Assembly (NCBI RefSeq): GCF_018598185.1
Contig: NZ_JAHESC010000056.1
Coordinates: forward strand, 1-42,781
Source: Dawidia soli
GTDB lineage: Bacteria > Bacteroidota > Bacteroidia > Cytophagales > Cyclobacteriaceae
Direction: 5' to 3'
Length of the DNA: 42,781 nucleotides
Notes under the pieces: generated by a model
Databases searched by the model: none
What the model was told of the DNA's origin: nothing
Seen by the model: the letters and a program-made list of their open reading frames with translations, nothing else
In this document: piece after piece, positions 28,001 through 35,593 of the stretch
Layout: every line of letters begins with the position of its first letter
Position numbering within the stretch: the stretch's first letter is position 1
Position numbers and translations under genes: made by a program

Positions 28001-28479
28001 TCTTTGAGGTTGCCGCCGAACATCATCTCGTTCACCATCAGGTCCGAGATGCGGAACAACAGCTCTTCCTTAAACTCCTGGGCCGTGCCGAGGTGTGCTA
28101 CTTCGATATAGGGTTTGATGAATTCGGTTTCGCCGCCAACCTTGTACACGTTCCGGTTCAGGCCCATGTTGCTTTGCCGCAGGTCGGCCAGCGAATTGTA
28201 GACAAATACTTTTGTTTTGAAGTATGGCGGGTAGTCGATCATGTCGGTAATGCGATCGAACTCGCCTTCGAGGTATTCCAGCGCTTGCTGGGCAACGCCC
28301 TTGCGGGCATCGTAATAGTAAATATCAAAGTTCTCGCCGCTCAGATATTGCCAGTCGAACTGGCGGTATTGAATGCGGTTCTTGCCAAAGACCTCTCTAG
28401 CCTGCTGGGCAGACCCGGTAACGGAGATCAACACAATCAAGAAAACAGCTAGTAAACCTCTGCGCAGCATCATAGTCAT
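25036..28479 (-). CDS. Pseudo-peptidase / TolB-like beta-propeller / Omp85-like barrel protein
   Basis: This 1147-residue envelope protein has four parts. Residues 1-25 are a signal peptide. Residues ~30-280 resemble the peptidase-MA gluzincin fold, but where HExxH is expected the sequence is VNEMM (149-153), and the usual P-x-W-x-x-EG reads LPDWFTNG (170-177), so zinc chemistry looks lost. Residues ~290-585 form a WD40/PD40 propeller with TolB-like blades (LSPDGRYIAYAEND, FSDNGRLIILSADFEGKSDLFLL, PSFIPGTNRIIFSSNRT). A low-complexity linker (~590-735) carries ADTVKVP repeats and a duplicated VNTDxYxF motif. From ~745 to the end is a C-terminal beta barrel like the Omp85/BamA surface-antigen domain (LRGFDYGTLFGNSVLLFNAELRVPL, ending YVTLGFDF). 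No POTRA domains are seen. It follows the FAD enzyme gene by 10 nt. Function unknown. Confidence 0.88.
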   Translation of the reverse strand: MTMMLRRGLLAVFLIVLISVTGSAQQAREVFGKNRIQYRQFDWQYLSGENFDIYYYDARKGVAQQALEYLEGEFDRITDMIDYPPYFKTKVFVYNSLADLRQSNMGLNRNVYKVGGETEFIKPYIEVAHLGTAQEFKEELLFRISDLMVNEMMFGGNLKDIFQSSILMNLPDWFTNGASLYVAKGWTAEMDDYIRTLVRTRKAKRATKLGGKEGALVGQSIWNFITEKYGKSSMANILNYTRVTRNEEKSIMITLGISFRQMLTEWQRYYTDMETATAKVYVAPADSLQFSRRHNRTTEFTTVKLSPDGRYIAYAENDRGRYIVKVQSLASGKEKTIISGGSKVINQRVDYRQPIIAWSDASTLGVIGVKRGEYVFWLYDLSTKTKQPRALEKFSNIRSLHFSDNGRLIILSADFEGKSDLFLLSTRRERVRRLTNDLFDDLDPSFIPGTNRIIFSSNRTTDSLRANAKPEFEKLNNNYNLFIYDLDSTSATLKRVTNTLSKDILPLAADQSNVYYLSDQRGIVNLFKYNQATGIYSQVTNFDTSIKDYDLNLSTGTMAMVAMTEKQRQHIFVDRSFDVNRQVFTPATRRKELQQARVIREKRKQESNKNMSIKDLLNARLKEANKEKDSVATDTVTVPPADTVKVPAPADTVKVPADTVKRPAPELKPGEVNTDDYTFDGQPINNTVETPAPAPEKKPEVVNTDNYVFEDEAVKQTQPAESFMNRYMKARDRRRVTGPFPYESKFSADNVVTSLVVDQLRGVGLLLETQMNDMLENYRFYGGILAPIDLRGGDVYAEFQYLPAKIDFSARFDRKAIRWETVTNDDINNSTDYKYTMHRLEIGASLPITDRLRVTVKPFGAVTRTADLGLADYPSAEPVTEPINNYYGGVRSELVYDNSVSTGLNLIEGSRGKVSFQHYQGLSNKALSFSQVSVDLRHYQPIYKEIVLALRAFGGSFFGKSPKLYMLGGMDNWLFNDSRYTGRTSKGQPNPLSSVDLNRDGVADPNPDLLFLEYATSLRGFDYGTLFGNSVLLFNAELRVPLIRALVNGPISSNFLRHMQLTAFYDMGTSWSGKPPFSSNNSVSYTVVQGGPFEAEIKNYLNPWLYSYGTGLRTMFLGYYVKCDLAWPVENYKVRDPQFYVTLGFDF

Positions 28480-28489
28480 TTAGGGGAAC

Positions 28490-29539
28490 TCAATATAATG
28501 ATTTATAACGTTCAATATCTATCTCTTTGTTTAAGGGAGTGTGATTTTCCAGCCGGCGGATCAAAACCTCCGAAAAATACGGCGACAGGCTTACACCCTT
28601 CGTGCCCAGCCCGGTAAAAACAGCCATGGACGGCAGTTCCGGGTGGATGCCCACCAGGGGGCGCCGGTCGGGCACCGTGGGTCGGAAGCCCCAGTCCTGG
28701 CCGGTAATGTCGTAGGGAAAAACCACGAGTTCCTTCAGTTTCTGATCGAGCGTTTCCCGGGCCGCGGGGGTGGTGGTAGGGGTGCTGTCGTGGAAATCGT
28801 AGGTAGCCCCCACACGCCGCTCGCCGGGTCCCGCGCCGGGCACCAGGTAAACGCCCCGGTTGATGATCGCATTGTGCTGGAAGCCCGTTTTGATGCGGAT
28901 CGTCTCGCCCTTCAGCGGCTTGACCGGCAGCCATTCAAAACCCCTGGCCGCTGCCACACCCTGACAAAAGATGATCCCCAGGGCCGTGTAAGCACCGTAT
29001 TGCACACCCGCCGGCGACACCTGCAGACGCGTAGGGTCAAACGTCTCCTCCAGCAATGTGCCCGCCTCCGTGATCCAGCCGCGCACCGCCTCGATATAGG
29101 CGGTCGTGTCGAGGTAGCCGCACTGACGCAGCATCAACCCGCCCCACGGATCGTGAATACCCGGTATGGCCGGACGCTGGTGAATGGTATCGATGTAGGG
29201 GCCGTATCCCGGCTCGGCGCTCCGGGCCATCCATTCGTTCTGTTCCTCGATGGAGAGGAACGGGCGATACAGCGGCATGGGGAAAAAGAACTTCCGCGCC
29301 GTGCGCGCTTCTACCGCCGGGTAATATTCGTGGAGGTACGGAAAGAGCGCGTCGGCAAGCCACGTTTTTGTCATCTTCTTGCCGGTAATGGGGTTGAACA
29401 ACCCCGCGGCAATGCGCGACGAGCTGTTGCCGGCGGGCTGGTCGATTACGACGATGCGTTTTTTACGCTGCAGCAGCTGTACTGCCACGGCCGAGCCGGC
29501 CAATCCCTGGCCCACGACGATATAATCCACTGCCTGCAC
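28490..29539 (-). CDS. FAD-dependent oxidoreductase, DAO family
   Basis: This 349-residue flavoprotein (from the chosen start) has the dinucleotide fold VDYIVVGQGLAGSAVAVQLLQ at its N terminus, IVVIDQP at the second strand and a typical DAO C terminus (GFRPTVPDRRPLVGIHPELPSMAVFTGLGTKGVSLSPYF). This places it with glycine/D-amino acid oxidase-like enzymes. The substrate is not evident. The open frame reaches ATG at 29614, but that codon overlaps the start of the divergent MBL gene, and 25 extra residues would precede the FAD fold. GTG at 29539 (or 29530) leaves room for promoters and matches the family start, so I prefer it. The large Omp85-like gene follows after 10 nt. Confidence 0.85.
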   Translation of the reverse strand: MQAVDYIVVGQGLAGSAVAVQLLQRKKRIVVIDQPAGNSSSRIAAGLFNPITGKKMTKTWLADALFPYLHEYYPAVEARTARKFFFPMPLYRPFLSIEEQNEWMARSAEPGYGPYIDTIHQRPAIPGIHDPWGGLMLRQCGYLDTTAYIEAVRGWITEAGTLLEETFDPTRLQVSPAGVQYGAYTALGIIFCQGVAAARGFEWLPVKPLKGETIRIKTGFQHNAIINRGVYLVPGAGPGERRVGATYDFHDSTPTTTPAARETLDQKLKELVVFPYDITGQDWGFRPTVPDRRPLVGIHPELPSMAVFTGLGTKGVSLSPYFSEVLIRRLENHTPLNKEIDIERYKSLY

Positions 29540-29601
29540 GGAACAAAAATCGAGTGCTAAAATTGGAAATAATTTCTCTGGCCTTCTGAGAAATTCCCGG
29601 T

Positions 29602-29609
29602 TATTTTTG
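29602..29609 (+). promoter_or_regulatory. -7 box of the MBL-pssA operon
   Basis: TATTTTTG matches TAnnTTTG exactly but ends only 3 nt before the ATG at 29613. If used, transcription would begin at or next to the start codon, giving a leaderless mRNA. No good -33 element is visible. Confidence 0.35.
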
Positions 29610-29612
29610 CCC

Positions 29613-30269
29613 ATGCTTCAGATCCATTCTTTTGTTTTTAACCCGCTTCAGGAAAACACCTACGTGCTCGCCGATGAAACAAAAGAATGCGTCATCATCG
29701 ACCCCGGCTGCTACGACGCAGAAGAGCGCTACGAGCTGGCGGATCTTATTGAGACGAACGGGCTGACGGTAAAAATGCTGCTCAATACGCATTGCCACGT
29801 AGACCACGTGTTGGGCAATGCCTTTGTGAAAGAGACCTACAGAACAAAGCTGTACATACACCCCACCGAAACCGCCGTGCTGCAGTCCGTCAAGGTCTAC
29901 GCACCCCACTACGGCATCTTCCAATACGCCGAAGCGGAGCCCGACGCCTTTTTCCAGGAGGGGGAAAACCTTGTATTTGGCAACCAGCAGCTGCAAGTGC
30001 TTTTTGTACCCGGCCACTCGCCCGGGCATGTCGCATTTTATCACGCCGCCCAAAAAGTGTTGATCGGAGGCGACGTGCTGTTCCGCAACAGCATCGGCCG
30101 CACCGACCTGCCGGGGGGAAATTTCGACACGTTGATCCACAGCATCCACGAAAAACTTTTTACCTTGGCTGACGATGTAACCGTCTATCCGGGGCATGGT
30201 CCTGAAACAACCATTGGGTATGAAAAACGCACGAACCCGTTTGTAGGCGTGTCATCCCCGCGACCTTAA
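29613..30269 (+). CDS. MBL-fold metallo-hydrolase (glyoxalase II-like)
   Basis: This 218-residue binuclear metal hydrolase shows the motif THCHVDH (residues 59-65, HxHxDH), a metal-binding His in PGHSPGH, the bridging Asp in GGDVLF and a final His in YPGHGPETT. The N terminus MLQIHSFVFNPLQENTYVL fits the YcbL/glyoxalase II-like group, whose members cleave thioesters such as hydroxyacylglutathione. The true substrate here is unknown. ATG at 29613 is chosen over TTG at 29607. pssA starts 7 nt after the stop, so both are likely one transcript. Confidence 0.93.
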   Translation: MLQIHSFVFNPLQENTYVLADETKECVIIDPGCYDAEERYELADLIETNGLTVKMLLNTHCHVDHVLGNAFVKETYRTKLYIHPTETAVLQSVKVYAPHYGIFQYAEAEPDAFFQEGENLVFGNQQLQVLFVPGHSPGHVAFYHAAQKVLIGGDVLFRNSIGRTDLPGGNFDTLIHSIHEKLFTLADDVTVYPGHGPETTIGYEKRTNPFVGVSSPRP

Positions 30270-30276
30270 TTTTTTT

Positions 30277-30957
30277 ATGATCCGACACCTGCCGAATTTT
30301 CTCACCTGCTGTAATCTTATTTCAGGTTGCCTGGGGATTGTTTTCCTGCTGGAAGGCCGACCCGTGCCCGCCGCCTATTTTGTGTGGGCCTCCTGCGTCT
30401 TCGACTTCTTCGACGGTTTCGCGGCGCGATGGCTGAACGTCTCCTCGCCCATAGGCCGTGAGCTCGACTCGCTGGCAGACGTCGTAAGCTTTGGCGTGTT
30501 ACCGGCCATGGTCATGTACAAGCTCATCGGTGCACACACCGCCAGCGAAGCCCTGCCGTATATCGGCTTTACCATCGCCGCTTTTTCAGCCATGCGCCTG
30601 GCGATCTTTAACATCGACACGACCCAGACCGATTCGTTCAAAGGACTCAACACGCCCGCCAATACCATCTTTATCACCTCGCTGCCGTTGTTGCCCCCGT
30701 CGGTAGGCGAGTGGCTCTACCAGCCCTGGCTGCTGGTGACCATCACGCTGGTTTTTTCGCTGCTGCTGGTCTCGCGCATCGAGATCTTTGCGCTGAAATT
30801 CAAAAACTTCTCCTGGCACGATAAAACCAATAAGCTGCGGTTTACTTTCCTGTTGCTCACGGGATTACTCCTGATACTTTTTCAGGTATCGGCATTGCCC
30901 CTGGTTATACTTTTATACATCGCCATGTCGTTAGGGGCTAAAGTATTGTTCAACTAG
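30277..30957 (+). CDS. pssA: CDP-diacylglycerol-serine O-phosphatidyltransferase
   Basis: This 226-residue integral membrane enzyme makes phosphatidylserine from CDP-diacylglycerol and serine, the precursor of phosphatidylethanolamine. The CDP-alcohol phosphotransferase signature is complete: D43, D46-G47, A50-R51, G60, D64, D68 (in FDFFDGFAARWLNVSSPIG and RELDSLAD). Several hydrophobic segments follow. The N terminus IRHLPNFLTCCNLISGCLGI is typical of the bacterial PssA type II family. It begins 7 nt after the MBL hydrolase gene and is followed 22 nt later by porU. Confidence 0.95.
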   Translation: MIRHLPNFLTCCNLISGCLGIVFLLEGRPVPAAYFVWASCVFDFFDGFAARWLNVSSPIGRELDSLADVVSFGVLPAMVMYKLIGAHTASEALPYIGFTIAAFSAMRLAIFNIDTTQTDSFKGLNTPANTIFITSLPLLPPSVGEWLYQPWLLVTITLVFSLLLVSRIEIFALKFKNFSWHDKTNKLRFTFLLLTGLLLILFQVSALPLVILLYIAMSLGAKVLFN

Positions 30958-30979
30958 TTCACGATCCTATAGCACAGCC

Positions 30980-33900
30980 TTGCGCGCAAACGTTTCTATA
31001 AGGTATTTGCTGGCGGGCCTTCTGGCCCTCGGACCCTTATTGCTGACGGCACAATCGTCTGTGTTGCAATCCGGCAGCTGGTATAAAATGGCCGTCCCCG
31101 CACGGGGTGTTTACCGCATTTCGTATGACCAGTTCCGGAAAATGGGCTTTGCCGGGTCGACTGATCCGCGCAACATTCGCATCCACGGTAACCCCGGCGG
31201 TATGTTGCCGCAACCCAATGCCGCCGACCGGCCCCATGACCTGGTGGAGAGCGCCATCTTTATACAGGGCGAAGCAGACGGCGTATTTAATTCCGGTGAT
31301 TACATCCTTTTTTATGCCGAGGGCCCGGCACTGGAACGCGCCGACGCGTCGCGGCGGTTCACGCGCTATGAGAGCAACCTGTACAGCGAGCGCAATTATT
31401 ATTTCATCACCGTCGGCGATACCCCCGGCAAACGCCTGGCCGAGGCGGAGAACCTGAACGGTAGCTACCCGGTTGTAAACCGGTTTGACGACTATGCCTA
31501 CCACGAGGTGGACCAGCACAACGAGCTGTCGTCGGGGCGCGAATGGTTCGGCGAGTCGTTTTATACCGCCGGCGAGCAAACCATTACCGTAGACATGCCC
31601 GGCATCATCGAGAGCGCACCCATACGGCTGGTGTCGGACGTGATGTCGCGGTCTACCAGCCAAACTTCTTTTAAAGTATACCTGAACAACACACTGCTGG
31701 GAGAGCAAACCATCGCAGGCCTGCCCGACTCGCAGTATGCCCTCAAGGGTATACATCGCCGGGATACCCTGCAGGCATCGCTGGGCAGCGTGTCCGTGAG
31801 CGGCCGCGCCACACACGAAGTGAAATTTCAATATGTCAAGACAGGCACGGGCACCGGGTATATCGATTTCTTTTTGTTGCAGGTAGAACGTGCCCTGGCC
31901 CTGTACAAAGACCAGGTGGTTTTTCGCTCGTACGCAAGTGTAGGACAAACAGCCTCGACGTTTACGATCGACGGCGCCGGAACCCAAACGACCGTCTGGG
32001 ATATTACCGATCCCAACACACCGGCATGGCAAACAACGGCCGGATCCTTTTCCACCTCCACCACCACGCTAAAAGAATTTATTGTTTTCCGGTCCACCGC
32101 GCCGGCACCGGAATTTATAGGTAGCGTAAGCAATCAAAACCTGCGCGGCATGCCTGCGCCCAACCTGATCATCGTAGCGCACCCTGATTTTTTAGGTGCC
32201 GCACAACGGCTCGCGGCACACCGCGAATCACACAGCCACTGGACGGTTCAAATCGTCACGCCACAGGAAATTTATAATGAATTCTCTTCCGGCCGCCAGG
32301 ATGTGACGGCAATCCGGGATTTTGTAAAGTATATTTATGACAAAAGTCCCGGAACCCTGCGTGCGCTTTTACTTTTTGGTAAAGGGTCGTACGACTATAA
32401 AGACCGCATCGTGAGCAACACGAACTTTGTGCCTACCTATGAATCGCGTAATTCGCTCGAGCCGCTGGCGACCTATTCGTCAGACGACTACTACGGTTTT
32501 TTAGAGCCCGACGAAGGGCAGTGGAGCGAGCAGATCGTACAGGTACACACGCTGGACATCGGCGTCGGGCGCCTGCCGGTAAAATCGGTAGCAGAGGCGA
32601 ACGTCGCGGTCGATAAGATCATCTACTACGACACCAACCGAAAGTCCTATAACCGCTGGCGCAAGCAGATCATGTTCGTGGCCGACGATGGCAACACCGT
32701 AGACGATTTTACAACCGATCACCAGTTCCAGGCCAACAACATGGCCGCCTCGATTGAAAGTCTGCAACCCGAGTTCGATACACGCAAGATCTTTATGGGA
32801 GTGTATCACAAAACCGTTCGGCCCAATGGCGAAGTGGTTCCCGAAATGACGGAAGACATCGTTCGCACGTTCGACAAGGGCGCGTTGGTGATCAATTATA
32901 CTGGCCACGGCTCCGAGCAGGTATGGGCAGACGAGCGCGTCTTTACCGAGACCGAAGTCAAAGCGCTCGAGAATAAACTATATCCATTTGTGGTGACCGC
33001 CACCTGCGAGTTTGGACGCAATGACGACCCCGTCGTGGTATCGAGCGCGGAACAGATCCTGTTGCGTCCCGAAGGCGGAGCCATCGGCCTGGTGACCACC
33101 GCCCGCCCGGTGTACTCGCTGACGAACTTCGATCTGAACCGGGCGTTCTACAAGGCGTTGTTTCAAAAGCAGGACAACTATTATCAGCCCCTCGGAGAGG
33201 TGTACCGCCTCACGAAGAACAATACCGTCGCTGCGGTCGGCAATCGTAACTTCTCGTTGCTGGCCGATCCGTCCATGACGCTGGCGATGCCCTATCAATA
33301 TGTAGCCGTTACCGCGATCCAGACCGCCACCGGCTCCGATACGCTCAAAGCCTTGTCGACTGTAGAAGTGACCGGTGAGGTGCGCGACGCCGGCGGCAAC
33401 CGGCTCGACAACTTCAATGGCACACTGGAAGCAACGCTTTTTGATAAACCGACACCCTACATCACCGTAGGAAAAAACGATCCGCCTTTTTCATTTTCAC
33501 AGTGGGACAATGCATTGTTCCGCGGCAAGGCAAAAGTAGAGCACGGCACCTTTACCTTCACGTTCATAGTGCCCAAGAACCTGGTGTACGAAATAGGCCC
33601 GGGTAAACTGAGCCTCTATGCTTCCGATCCGCAGCACCTGCGCGACGCCTCGGGCGCAACCTCGGCGTTCCGGGTGGGAGGCAGCGAGCCGAATGTTCCG
33701 CCCGACAATACACCGCCGCAGATCGCACTCTATATGGGCGATACCACCTTTGTCTCCGGTGGCATCGTCAATCCGTCCACCACGCTGGTGGCGCGGCTGC
33801 ACGACGCCAGCGGCATAAACATTTCCAACTACGGCATCGGCAACGCGCTGGTCGCCGTGCTGGACGATGGTACGATATACAAAGTCAGCGACTACTATGA

Positions 33901-34363
33901 AGCCGATGTCAACGATTTTACGCGCGGCTGGGTGAACTTCCCGCTGCACAACCTGACCCCCGGCCGTCACACCCTCACGCTGAAGGCCTGGGATACGTAT
34001 AACAACCCCGCACAGGCGCAGATTAATTTTGTGGTAACAGACGGTGAAGCGTTGGTTATCGAAACGTTTAGCAATTACCCCAATCCGTTCCGGGATGGAA
34101 CGACACTTTTCTTTACACACAACCGCGTGGGCGACGACCTGGAAGGCGAGCTGGTGGTGTATGACGTCACGGGGCTGGAACTGAAACGCGCCAGCTTTAC
34201 CGTTTCGGAGAGTTCGTACCGGGTAGAATTGCCGCGCCTGACCGTCGCCGCCGACCTGGACAAAAATGTTTCGGGGGGATTATACCTGGCGCGTGTTGCG
34301 GTTCGTTCATTAACCAATGGTTCTAAAAATGAGCGTGTTACAAAGCTTATTACCGTTAAATAA
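30980..34363 (+). CDS. porU: Type IX secretion system sortase PorU
   Basis: PorU (1127 residues) is the cell-surface C25 cysteine peptidase that cuts the C-terminal signal from type IX secretion cargo and attaches the cargo to surface lipid. The N terminus is a signal peptide (SIRYLLAGLLALGPLLLTAQ). The gingipain-like domain spans about 385-770, with catalytic His643 in NYTGHGSEQVWADERVF and Cys676 in VTATCEFGRNDDP. Ig-like domains follow. Residues ~1025-1127 form a T9SS C-terminal-type domain (NYPNPFRDGTTLFF ... GGLYLARV ... KLITVK), which PorU family members retain. The start is TTG at 30980, the only in-frame start-like codon after the upstream stop at 30956. porV follows directly. Confidence 0.95.
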   Translation: MRANVSIRYLLAGLLALGPLLLTAQSSVLQSGSWYKMAVPARGVYRISYDQFRKMGFAGSTDPRNIRIHGNPGGMLPQPNAADRPHDLVESAIFIQGEADGVFNSGDYILFYAEGPALERADASRRFTRYESNLYSERNYYFITVGDTPGKRLAEAENLNGSYPVVNRFDDYAYHEVDQHNELSSGREWFGESFYTAGEQTITVDMPGIIESAPIRLVSDVMSRSTSQTSFKVYLNNTLLGEQTIAGLPDSQYALKGIHRRDTLQASLGSVSVSGRATHEVKFQYVKTGTGTGYIDFFLLQVERALALYKDQVVFRSYASVGQTASTFTIDGAGTQTTVWDITDPNTPAWQTTAGSFSTSTTTLKEFIVFRSTAPAPEFIGSVSNQNLRGMPAPNLIIVAHPDFLGAAQRLAAHRESHSHWTVQIVTPQEIYNEFSSGRQDVTAIRDFVKYIYDKSPGTLRALLLFGKGSYDYKDRIVSNTNFVPTYESRNSLEPLATYSSDDYYGFLEPDEGQWSEQIVQVHTLDIGVGRLPVKSVAEANVAVDKIIYYDTNRKSYNRWRKQIMFVADDGNTVDDFTTDHQFQANNMAASIESLQPEFDTRKIFMGVYHKTVRPNGEVVPEMTEDIVRTFDKGALVINYTGHGSEQVWADERVFTETEVKALENKLYPFVVTATCEFGRNDDPVVVSSAEQILLRPEGGAIGLVTTARPVYSLTNFDLNRAFYKALFQKQDNYYQPLGEVYRLTKNNTVAAVGNRNFSLLADPSMTLAMPYQYVAVTAIQTATGSDTLKALSTVEVTGEVRDAGGNRLDNFNGTLEATLFDKPTPYITVGKNDPPFSFSQWDNALFRGKAKVEHGTFTFTFIVPKNLVYEIGPGKLSLYASDPQHLRDASGATSAFRVGGSEPNVPPDNTPPQIALYMGDTTFVSGGIVNPSTTLVARLHDASGINISNYGIGNALVAVLDDGTIYKVSDYYEADVNDFTRGWVNFPLHNLTPGRHTLTLKAWDTYNNPAQAQINFVVTDGEALVIETFSNYPNPFRDGTTLFFTHNRVGDDLEGELVVYDVTGLELKRASFTVSESSYRVELPRLTVAADLDKNVSGGLYLARVAVRSLTNGSKNERVTKLITVK

Positions 34364-34392
34364 TTATCTTTATACCCTTGAAACCAACTCGG

Positions 34393-35586
34393 ATGAAGCT
34401 TAGAGTACTTTTCGCCGTGGTGCTGTCGACCACGTTTGCCAGTCAAATTTTCGCCCAAGGCTCTGTGTCTAGCCCAGATGAACTGATCGGTCAGAACAAT
34501 GCCATTACCACGGCAGTTCCGTTTTTGGCCATCTCCCCCGATGCCCGGCATGCGGCGTTGGGCGATGCAGGGGTGGCAACATCACCCGATGCAAACGCAG
34601 CCTACTGGAACGCGGCCAAGCTCGCTTTTATCGATAAACAATACGGAGGCACCTTGTCGTATACGCCCTGGCTGGGCAAAATCGTAAACGACATGAAGAT
34701 CGCCTACCTGTCGGCCTTCTACAAACTGAACCGCGAGCAAGCCGTGGCATTCTCGATGAAATATTTCGATCTGGGCGACATCACGTTCACTACCGGCCCA
34801 GCGCCGACCGATGTGATCGGTGTCTACAACCCGCGCGAGTTCACGCTCGATGCAACCTACTCGCGCATGCTGTCCGAGAACTTTAGCATCGGCGGTTCCG
34901 CACGCTACATCCACTCCAACATTACGGGCGCCTTCTCCGGCAACGATGCCCAGCCCGGCAAGAGCGCCGCGGTAGACTTCGGCGTGTATTATGTAAAGCC
35001 GATGACGGGTGTAAAGAACTCAACCTGGTCCTTAGGCGCCACCGTCACCAACATCGGCGGTAAGATCTCGTATACCGGTGGAGACAACAAAGACTTCCTG
35101 CCCACCAACCTGCGCGTGGGCACAGCCTACAAAATGGAGCTCGATCCCTACAATACCATTACCTTCATCCTGGACTTCAACAAACTGCTGGTGCCGACAC
35201 CGCCCGTGTACGATTCGGTCGGTAACATCTATGCCGGTAAAGATCCCAACCGTTCACTGCTGAGCGGTATGTTCGGTTCGTTCTCCGATGCCCCCGACGG
35301 CTTCAATGAAGAGCTCAAAGAGGTCATGACCTCGGTCGGCATCGAGTACTGGTATAACGACCTGTTCGCCGCACGCGTAGGGTATTTCAACGAGGCAAAG
35401 ACCAAAGGCAATCGCAAATACATGACGCTGGGGGCAGGCTTCCGCAAAGACCGCTTTGGCTTTGACATGGCATACCTGGTGCCTACCAACAAGCGCGAGC
35501 ACCCCCTGGCCGAGACGTTGCGCTTTACGCTGCACTTCACGGTAGCACCTACCCAGGTAGAAAAAGAAGAATCGGTTACTGACTAA
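34393..35586 (+). CDS. porV: Type IX secretion outer membrane protein PorV (LptO)
   Basis: PorV (397 residues) is a FadL-like outer membrane beta barrel that receives cargo from the SprA translocon and hands it to PorU in the attachment complex. A signal peptide (MKLRVLFAVVLSTTFASQIFAQ) is followed by the family segment AVPFLAISPDARHAALGDAGVATSPDANAAYWNAAKLAF, which is diagnostic. Barrel strands follow, and the C terminus includes VGIEYWYNDLFAARVGYFNEA and MTLGAGFRKDRFGFDMAYLVP. TTG at 34378 in the same frame is a less likely start than ATG at 34393. It lies 29 nt after porU. The partners PorQ, PorZ and the motor proteins are not in the window. Confidence 0.94.
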   Translation: MKLRVLFAVVLSTTFASQIFAQGSVSSPDELIGQNNAITTAVPFLAISPDARHAALGDAGVATSPDANAAYWNAAKLAFIDKQYGGTLSYTPWLGKIVNDMKIAYLSAFYKLNREQAVAFSMKYFDLGDITFTTGPAPTDVIGVYNPREFTLDATYSRMLSENFSIGGSARYIHSNITGAFSGNDAQPGKSAAVDFGVYYVKPMTGVKNSTWSLGATVTNIGGKISYTGGDNKDFLPTNLRVGTAYKMELDPYNTITFILDFNKLLVPTPPVYDSVGNIYAGKDPNRSLLSGMFGSFSDAPDGFNEELKEVMTSVGIEYWYNDLFAARVGYFNEAKTKGNRKYMTLGAGFRKDRFGFDMAYLVPTNKREHPLAETLRFTLHFTVAPTQVEKEESVTD

Positions 35587-35593
35587 TCGTTTG

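Noticed and set aside
26332-28452. 706-codon plus-strand ORF
   Set aside because: Antisense of the propeller/Omp85 gene. The translation is rich in Arg, Val, His and Gln, typical of a shadow frame, with no domain pattern.
28541-29560. 339-codon plus-strand ORF
   Set aside because: Antisense of the FAD oxidoreductase; no recognisable fold in the translation.
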